From positions 1 to 5,140 of the forward strand of contig JAGRAB010000372.1 in assembly GCA_020435085.1 (NCBI GenBank): a DNA stretch of 5,140 bases. The letters run 5' to 3'. The DNA is from Bdellovibrionales bacterium (GTDB taxonomy: Bacteria; Bdellovibrionota; Bdellovibrionia; Bdellovibrionales; UBA1609). The notes beneath the pieces were generated by a model. It was given only the letters and a program-made list of their open reading frames with translations. It did no database searches and was not told the origin of the DNA. The translations under genes were made by a program, and so were the position numbers. Below are positions 1-3,728 of the stretch, in pieces (the first letter of the stretch is position 1; the number at the start of each line of letters is the position of its first letter).

Positions 1-757
1 CTTTGCGCAGCTCTTTAGGTGCAATAAAAATTCGCTCTAATTCGCGAGGGCCGAGCATCATGATTTCACCGCGCTCGAGACTACCAATTTTGAGTGAGCC
101 AATGGCCACACGCTGCAGTTTTTTAACATCAAAACCAATTTTTTCAAACATGCGACGAACTTGTCGATTTTTACCTTCGGCAACAGAAATTCGAACCCAG
201 TCATATTGTTCAGAGCCACGCTTGACTCGCTCAATATACATAGCTTTGACTCTTCCTCCGATGATTGAAACACCAGTTCTTAATTTTTGAAGTTGGGCTT
301 CTGTTGGTTGGCCGTCAAGTTTTGCTAAATATGTTTTTGGAATCTCTTTGCTGGGGTGGATGACTGACTGTGCAAAATCACCATCTGTAGTCATGAGGAG
401 AAGGCCCTCTGTATCCCAATCAAGTCGACCAACTGGAAAAATTCTTTCTCGAACTTTTGGAAAAAAATCACGAACAGTGGGGCGGCCTTCAGGATCAGAG
501 AGCGTTGTCATTACATGTTTTGGTTTATAAAAGGCAATATATAAATGTTTTTTGGTTTGTGGTTTTAGAGGTTTTCCATTGACGACAATGCGGTCTTTTC
601 CAGGTTGGACGCGAACACCTAACTCATAAACGGTTTTACCATTCAATTGTACTTTTCCGTCTTGGATCCACTCATCGGCTTTACGGCGACTGGCAAGGCC
701 ACATTCTGAGATATATTTATTTAATCTTACTTCGGTAATGGGCGGGCGTTTTGCCAT
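1..757 (-). CDS. rluB: RluB-type 23S rRNA pseudouridine synthase (partial, C-terminus beyond left edge)
   Basis: This enzyme isomerises a specific uridine in ribosomal RNA to pseudouridine in the cytoplasm; RluB acts on helix 93 of 23S rRNA near the peptidyl-transferase centre. I translated 252 residues from the minus strand, open to the window edge. An S4 RNA-binding domain lies at about residues 10-55 (RLNKYISECGLASRRKADEW at 11-30). The catalytic domain follows, with YKPK at 77-80, DPEGRPTV at 88-95, and GRLDWDTEGLL at 110-120, where Asp113 is the expected catalytic aspartate. EGKNRQVRRMFE at 194-205 favours RluB over RsuA, whose motif differs. RluB of E. coli has about 290 residues, so perhaps 10-40 are missing. 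The start ATG (757-755) is fixed by an in-frame TGA two codons upstream; the Shine-Dalgarno is weak. The first 31 bp overlap the end of the upstream gene, suggesting translational coupling. Family certain; the exact target uridine is inferred. Confidence 0.93.
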   Translation of the reverse strand, partial: MAKRPPITEVRLNKYISECGLASRRKADEWIQDGKVQLNGKTVYELGVRVQPGKDRIVVNGKPLKPQTKKHLYIAFYKPKHVMTTLSDPEGRPTVRDFFPKVRERIFPVGRLDWDTEGLLLMTTDGDFAQSVIHPSKEIPKTYLAKLDGQPTEAQLQKLRTGVSIIGGRVKAMYIERVKRGSEQYDWVRISVAEGKNRQVRRMFEKIGFDVKKLQRVAIGSLKIGSLERGEIMMLGPRELERIFIAPKELRK

Positions 758-1710
758 TTTTGCTCATTTCGTTCTAAATACTGAGAGTTCTTATTGAGCA
801 TATATTCAATATTATTCAATAAAAGCAAGAGAAGCTTATCTCTATGAAAGATATTTCTTAGTGCAGACTGTCCTTTTTTCAGGAGGGCCGGAGCTATTTT
901 ATAACCTTCGGGGTGTTGAGAGCTCAAAAGATGATAGACCTTTTCTAATTGATCAACAAGTTCCTGGTAAAAAGGATCTGTCTGTGGATCAATGAAAAAC
1001 TTCTCTAGAGATTTTATGGCATAAAAAAGCTCTGGAAATGAGGAAATTTCACGAGTTTGTAAGGTGCCAGCAGACTTGAAGAGGTGCCCCTGGGTCATTC
1101 GGCCAAAATACCCTTCATCTGAAAGAGTGAAGTAGGTTGTTCGTAGAGACTCAATTCGAAGGATTTGTTGTCTTCCAGGCATAAGCTCCATGAAGGAGGT
1201 ATATTCAAGGTCGGCAAGGGGTTTAAGGGGGACAAGCAAACCATCATGTATTTTCATGAAAGGGCTAAATAATCGCACTTGAAGCCCGCCCGTTGTCAAT
1301 AAACTCAAGGCAAGAAACTTATTGTTTTCTAATGGAAGAACTTGATGTTTTTGTAACGGAGCTTCTGCGGATAAGTATTTTTCAATGATTTTACGTCGAG
1401 AACTTTCTGCATCAACGTGGAGGACTTGAAAATGAGGAATCCATTCTAATTCAATTTCACTCCCTTTAAGAAGCCCCTCATTTTTGAATATTTGAATAAG
1501 GCTTAATATTTCTTGCTTTAAGGGATTTATTCGCTCTTGCCAAAACTGAAATTGGAGACAGTCATCAAAAAAAGATTTGAGAAGAGAACTATTCAATTCA
1601 CTGCCTGGTTCACAAGCATTTTTTAAATAATGATAAAGAGTTAATCGCACAAGTGATTGTTGTGGGTCTTGTGAATAAAGGAATTGGGTAATTTGAGTGA
1701 CAGAGGTCAT
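727..1710 (-). CDS. conserved-looking hypothetical protein, 327 aa, cytoplasmic
   Basis: I do not recognise this protein. It has 327 residues, no signal peptide and no convincing membrane segment. The N-terminal 80 residues look helical (for example SLLKSFFDDCLQFQFWQERI, 42-61). The middle, about 85-225, alternates short hydrophobic stretches with turns (FLALSLLTTGGLQVRLFSPF, 132-151) and looks mixed alpha/beta. The C-terminal 100 residues are helical and leucine-rich, with a run of six leucines at 293-298 (DKLLLLLLNNIEYML), followed by a basic, Gln/Asn-rich tail. The ATG at 1710 is the only upstream option, since an in-frame TAA lies one codon before it; no Shine-Dalgarno is visible. Its stop lies 31 bp inside the rluB-like gene, so the two probably share a transcript. 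In many bacteria scpA/scpB precede rluB, but I see no ScpA or ScpB motif here. Length, lack of stops and the coupled neighbour support a real gene; function unknown. Confidence 0.82.
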   Translation of the reverse strand: MTSVTQITQFLYSQDPQQSLVRLTLYHYLKNACEPGSELNSSLLKSFFDDCLQFQFWQERINPLKQEILSLIQIFKNEGLLKGSEIELEWIPHFQVLHVDAESSRRKIIEKYLSAEAPLQKHQVLPLENNKFLALSLLTTGGLQVRLFSPFMKIHDGLLVPLKPLADLEYTSFMELMPGRQQILRIESLRTTYFTLSDEGYFGRMTQGHLFKSAGTLQTREISSFPELFYAIKSLEKFFIDPQTDPFYQELVDQLEKVYHLLSSQHPEGYKIAPALLKKGQSALRNIFHRDKLLLLLLNNIEYMLNKNSQYLERNEQKWQNARPLPK

Positions 1711-1761
1711 AATTTAACGATAGATTTAAAGTGTTTACCACGTCTAGAAAAAAATTAAGTT

Positions 1762-1770
1762 TGTGGATAA
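1762..1770 (-). promoter_or_regulatory. perfect DnaA-box 9-mer (TTATCCACA on the minus strand)
   Basis: The plus strand reads TGTGGATAA, the exact reverse complement of TTATCCACA, the high-affinity E. coli DnaA box. It sits in the divergent spacer, 52 bp upstream of the left gene's start and 44 bp upstream of the right gene's start. A one-mismatch copy (TGATCCACA on the minus strand, 983-991) lies inside the 327-aa gene. No cluster of boxes or AT-rich unwinding element accompanies it and no dnaA, dnaN or gyrB gene is nearby, so this is not a recognisable replication origin. A DnaA-controlled promoter or a titration site is possible; a chance match remains possible. Confidence 0.4.
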
Positions 1771-1804
1771 ATAAGCTCATTTTTAGGGCTCAAATAATGA
1801 AAAT

Positions 1805-1811
1805 GGAGGGG
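1805..1811 (+). promoter_or_regulatory. strong ribosome binding site GGAGGGG for the coiled-coil gene
   Basis: GGAGGGG ends two bases before the ATG at 1814 (four bases if GGAGG is counted as the core). It is the strongest purine-rich site upstream of any start in the window and fixes the start of the 175-aa gene. The overlapping ATGs at 1798 and 1803 are in another frame and lack such a site. Confidence 0.7.
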
Positions 1812-1813
1812 TT

Positions 1814-2341
1814 ATGTCGCGAGAGATTCATCGAGATTTATTTGGAGGCTCATTACGTCCCAGTAACGACACAAATACACCTCAAAAATCACCATCTGTT
1901 GGTTTTTCGCCCTCATTTGAAGTTCGAGAAGAGGATTGGCGTTTGGTGATACATCAACTCGAGCAGTTGAAACGTAAAAATCAAGATTTAGAGTCAAAAT
2001 TAGAGGCATTAAGCTCTCGGACAATGGATTTACTGAGAGGGGCGAAAACTCGTATTGAACGAGTGGGGGCAGCCACTCAAAGAGTGGAAGAGGCTGTTAA
2101 GCTGAAGTTTCAAGAAGTGGCTGGAAAAGTCTCAATGCTAACAAGCAAAGTCACTGAAAGAAAAGTGGCAGATGCAAAAATTGAAGAATTAATTGAGCGT
2201 CATAATCTCGCACTTCAAAATTTTGAGTTAAGAACCCAGCAGTTGCAAAAATTAATTTCTGAGCAACAAATGCAACTTATGGGGTATAAGTCGACTTTGA
2301 GTGAGGCTCAGAGAGAAATTTCTCGGTTGAAACGAATATAG
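1814..2341 (+). CDS. coiled-coil protein of unknown function, 175 aa
   Basis: I do not recognise a named family. There are two visible parts. Residues 1-36 are low in hydrophobics and rich in Ser, Pro, Thr and Asn (SLRPSNDTNTPQKSPSVGFS, 13-32), and look disordered. From about residue 40 to the end at 175 the chain is almost entirely Glu/Gln/Lys/Arg/Leu-rich with heptad-like hydrophobic spacing (VIHQLEQLKRKNQDLESKLE at 45-64; LQNFELRTQQLQKLISEQQM at 134-153), typical of a long alpha-helical coiled coil. There are no cysteines, no membrane segment and no signal peptide, so it is probably cytoplasmic. A small helix break near 75-90 (RGAKTRIERVGAATQ) could be a hinge. It has a strong ribosome binding site and its own spacer on both sides, so it is likely monocistronic. 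It could be a cytoskeletal, scaffold or polar-organising protein, but coiled coils are poor guides to function. That it is a real gene is well supported. Confidence 0.83.
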   Translation: MSREIHRDLFGGSLRPSNDTNTPQKSPSVGFSPSFEVREEDWRLVIHQLEQLKRKNQDLESKLEALSSRTMDLLRGAKTRIERVGAATQRVEEAVKLKFQEVAGKVSMLTSKVTERKVADAKIEELIERHNLALQNFELRTQQLQKLISEQQMQLMGYKSTLSEAQREISRLKRI

Positions 2342-2407
2342 GGAATTGTTTAGAACAAACCTTTTAATATTTACAAACCAGCTCTAAAAAAAGGCCAGTA
2401 CGACATA

Positions 2408-2426
2408 ATGTTCGCTGAGTGAACAT
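2408..2426. promoter_or_regulatory. 19-bp near-perfect palindrome, candidate operator
   Basis: The sequence ATGTTCGCTGAGTGAACAT is symmetrical around G2417: eight of nine base pairs are complementary, and the remaining one would be a G-U pair in RNA. The outer arms are ATGTTC and GAACAT. It ends 26 bp before the proposed -35 hexamer, a position typical of an activator or upstream operator. As RNA it would form a nine-pair stem with too tight a loop, opening to about seven pairs, but the T run comes 10 bases later, so it is a poor intrinsic terminator for the coiled-coil gene. The best inferred ligand is a dimeric DNA-binding protein, possibly the downstream TIGR02147 protein; this is unproven. 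Confidence 0.45.
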
Positions 2427-2452
2427 AAATTGTCTGTTTTTAACTATTCTCA

Positions 2453-2480
2453 TTGATTTATAGGTATTCAGTTTTATAGT
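2453..2480 (+). promoter_or_regulatory. candidate sigma70 promoter for the secreted-protein/TIGR02147 unit
   Basis: TTGATT (2453-2458, four of six to TTGACA) and TATAGT (2475-2480, five of six to TATAAT) are separated by 16 bp. Transcription would start near 2487, giving a leader of roughly 30 bases before the ATG at 2519 and including the Shine-Dalgarno. It is the only well-spaced pair I found in the spacer. In AT-rich DNA such matches arise by chance, so confidence is moderate. Confidence 0.48.
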
Positions 2481-2506
2481 GAGCAAAGATTTTAATTTCA
2501 CATTTG

Positions 2507-2512
2507 AAGGAG
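2507..2512 (+). promoter_or_regulatory. Shine-Dalgarno AAGGAG that decides the start of the secreted-protein gene
   Basis: AAGGAG lies six bases before ATG 2519. The frame is also open to a TTG at 2504, but that codon lies upstream of this site and would add five residues (MKEID) ahead of the signal peptide. The site therefore selects ATG 2519. Confidence 0.8.
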
Positions 2513-2518
2513 ATAGAT

Positions 2519-2881
2519 ATGAGTTTAAAAATGTTTTTTATCGCAGTAACTTTTCTTTTCAGTGGGTACTCTTTTGCAAATACAGACTATTCTGGTGCTA
2601 TTAAAGCAGACCAAGTCAGAGCGAAAATTGAACCTTCACTTTTTGCTATGGACGGAGTGAACTCTGTAAGTGTCAGTTTGTGTGATGCTGAAACTGGTGA
2701 TCTTATTACAGACTACCAAGACTCAGGTGAGTTTTGTGTTTTAGTAACAACAAGCGATGCTGAATCACTTGCAAAAGTTCGAGAGCAATATCCTATGGGA
2801 GGTCGAACTGACGGCGTATTTGTTACGTCTATCAATGCTGGAGATATTGTAGTTGAGCCACGCTTTACTATTGGAAATTAA
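2519..2881 (+). CDS. small secreted protein with two cysteines, 120 aa
   Basis: This is an exported protein of unknown function. Residues 1-20 form a classical Sec signal peptide: a short N-region with one lysine, a hydrophobic core (MFFIAVTFLF, 5-14) and a signal peptidase I site after Ser-Phe-Ala20, before Asn-Thr. There is no lipobox cysteine. The mature chain is about 100 residues, acidic, with exactly two cysteines (Cys55 and Cys73), which could form a disulfide in the periplasm. The pattern suggests alternating helix and strands: helix 30-44, strand GVNSVSVSLC (46-55), strand EFCVLVTTS (71-79), helix DAESLAKVREQ (80-90), then strands DGVFVTSINAGDIVV (98-112). This resembles a small ferredoxin-like alpha/beta fold, an impression from pattern only. 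It is followed after 21 bp by the TIGR02147 gene, so the two are probably one operon. No repeats or catalytic motif are visible. Confidence 0.84.
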   Translation: MSLKMFFIAVTFLFSGYSFANTDYSGAIKADQVRAKIEPSLFAMDGVNSVSVSLCDAETGDLITDYQDSGEFCVLVTTSDAESLAKVREQYPMGGRTDGVFVTSINAGDIVVEPRFTIGN

Positions 2882-2902
2882 TGATTTAAAAACTTATTAA
2901 GT

Positions 2903-3706
2903 ATGGATATTTTATCATGTCATGATGCCAGAGCATTTCTTCAAGAAGCTCTGGCATTACATTATAAAAATAAAGGAAGAGTAAATATATCTGATTTTTC
3001 TCGACGAGCGGGGTTTCTCTCTCGAAGTTTTGTTGGTGAATATTTATCGGGAAAAAAGGGTTTATCTGTAGATGCACTCAAAAGGATAAAAGCAGCCTTA
3101 AAGCTCCCAAGGGATTATATCCGTTTTTTTGAACTACTTGTCTACTTAGAACAGCCCGAGCTTCGGCCTCGTTACTTAACAACAGAAAAAGTTTTAGAAA
3201 GTATCGAGCAAATAAAATTACAGTTATTAAAAAAAGTATCTCAACCGTCAGAGATTAAAAAACTTATCCAACGGCCAATAGCTTTACAAATTTATGCTGC
3301 TATGGGTTCAGTGACAGATGGTGCTACGTTGGAAGAAATATGTTTTCGTTCACGAGTGAAAAAATCTATTACTGAAGAAGTTTTGTCTTTATTTATTCAA
3401 CATAACCTCGTTGAGATAAAAAATGAAAAGTACTTCCCGATTGCTTCACGGTTAGACTATTTTAATGTCACTGAGCCAGAAGGGTTGGCTAAAATGATAG
3501 AGCAGGTCTGCCTTGATATTAAGTGGAATGCAGCTGATATTATTTCTGATCCAGGTGGTAATTTATTCTATACAGCTTTTTCAATGAGTCGGAGTCGTCG
3601 CATGGAGTTTCGACGTGAGTTACGAGAACTGATTTTTGATTTGATTGATCGCTACCAGGAAGAGCCTGGCGACTATGTTCAAAAAGTCTTTTTTTGTTCA
3701 CACTAG
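2903..3706 (+). CDS. TIGR02147/DUF4423 family protein, helix-turn-helix regulator, 267 aa
   Basis: This is a member of the TIGR02147 family (Pfam DUF4423), known mainly as many paralogues in Bdellovibrio-like bacteria and Fibrobacter; molecular role not established, DNA binding likely. The N-terminal 85 residues carry the family signature: residues 8-13 (DARAFL) correspond to the usual D-YR-FL start, followed by a Cro/XRE-like helix-turn-helix at about 29-68 (ISDFSRRAGFLSRSFVGEYL at 29-48, then SGKKGLSVDALKRIKAALKL) and YIRFFELLVYLEQPE (72-86). A second, winged-helix-like segment spans about 125-180, ending NLVEIKNEKYFP. The C-terminal domain (185-267) keeps the typical RRMEFRRELRELIFDLIDRY helix (232-251) and a closing hydrophobic strand (VQKVFF). 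Length is normal and the protein looks intact. No Shine-Dalgarno precedes ATG 2903; with only 21 bp after the preceding stop, translation may depend on the upstream gene. Autoregulation at the palindrome at 2408 is a hypothesis. Confidence 0.9.
   Translation: MDILSCHDARAFLQEALALHYKNKGRVNISDFSRRAGFLSRSFVGEYLSGKKGLSVDALKRIKAALKLPRDYIRFFELLVYLEQPELRPRYLTTEKVLESIEQIKLQLLKKVSQPSEIKKLIQRPIALQIYAAMGSVTDGATLEEICFRSRVKKSITEEVLSLFIQHNLVEIKNEKYFPIASRLDYFNVTEPEGLAKMIEQVCLDIKWNAADIISDPGGNLFYTAFSMSRSRRMEFRRELRELIFDLIDRYQEEPGDYVQKVFFCSH
3680..3696. other. weak U-rich hairpin at the end of the TIGR02147 gene
   Basis: C, five A, G, then TC and a seven-T run ending in G can fold into a seven-pair stem (5 A-U, one C-G, one G-U) with a three-base loop. 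It lies inside the coding region, 8 bp before the stop codon. It is too weak to call a terminator, but it is the only structure near the convergent gene ends; the 22-bp gap (3707-3728) holds no GC-rich hairpin. The heptamer TTGTTCA occurs at 3694-3700 and again at 3710-3716. Confidence 0.2.
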
Positions 3707-3728
3707 GGATTGTTCAAAATTCATCGTA

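Larger units (their letters stand above)
1711..1813. promoter_or_regulatory. divergent intergenic region between the 327-aa and coiled-coil genes
   Basis: This 103-bp spacer must hold the start signals for both divergent genes. It is AT-rich. I found no pair of -35 and -10 hexamers at 16-18 bp spacing that is convincing on either strand, so I do not place promoters. Recognisable elements are a DnaA-box 9-mer (1762-1770) and the Shine-Dalgarno of the rightward gene (1805-1811). That regulation is shared between the two genes is inferred from layout only. Confidence 0.55.
2342..2518. other. 177-bp intergenic region upstream of the secreted-protein gene
   Basis: This is one of the two longest non-coding stretches in the window. 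Reading left to right it holds a small AT-rich dyad (TTGTT-TAG-AACAA, 2346-2358) just past the previous stop codon, a CATAAT hexamer (2404-2409) lacking a -35 partner, a 19-bp near-perfect palindrome (2408-2426), a five-T run (2437-2441), a promoter-like pair (2453-2480) and the Shine-Dalgarno at 2507-2512. No small ORF with a ribosome binding site is evident. Confidence 0.6.

Noticed and set aside
3..290. Open plus-strand frame of 95 codons, and the plus-strand frame at 348-530
   Set aside because: Both lie antisense to the clear RluB-type gene, have no ribosome site, and their translations are Arg/Ser-rich shadows of its codons.
1765..1793. Minus-strand promoter with TTGAGC (1793-1788) and TTATCC (1770-1765) at 17 bp
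   Set aside because: The -10 hexamer matches consensus poorly, so I did not list it as a promoter.
1711..1813. Replication origin suggested by the DnaA box
   Set aside because: There is only one perfect box, no cluster, no AT-rich repeat array, and no dnaA/dnaN/gyrB/rpmH neighbours.
1731..1949. Plus-strand frame of 72 codons, and the minus-strand frame at 1812-2024
   Set aside because: They overlap the start of the coiled-coil gene, which has a strong ribosome site and a coherent protein pattern. The alternatives show no start signal or recognisable composition.
2346..2358. TTGTT-TAG-AACAA dyad after the coiled-coil gene as a terminator
   Set aside because: The stem has five mostly A-U pairs and only four T follow after a short gap; it is too weak to terminate transcription.
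2886..3077. Minus-strand frame of 63 codons
   Set aside because: It is antisense to the conserved N-terminal domain of the TIGR02147 gene, with no start signal.
2519..3706. Toxin-antitoxin or toxin-immunity pair
   Set aside because: The first protein is exported by a Sec signal and the second is a full-length TIGR02147 regulator; neither resembles a known toxin, antitoxin or immunity family.
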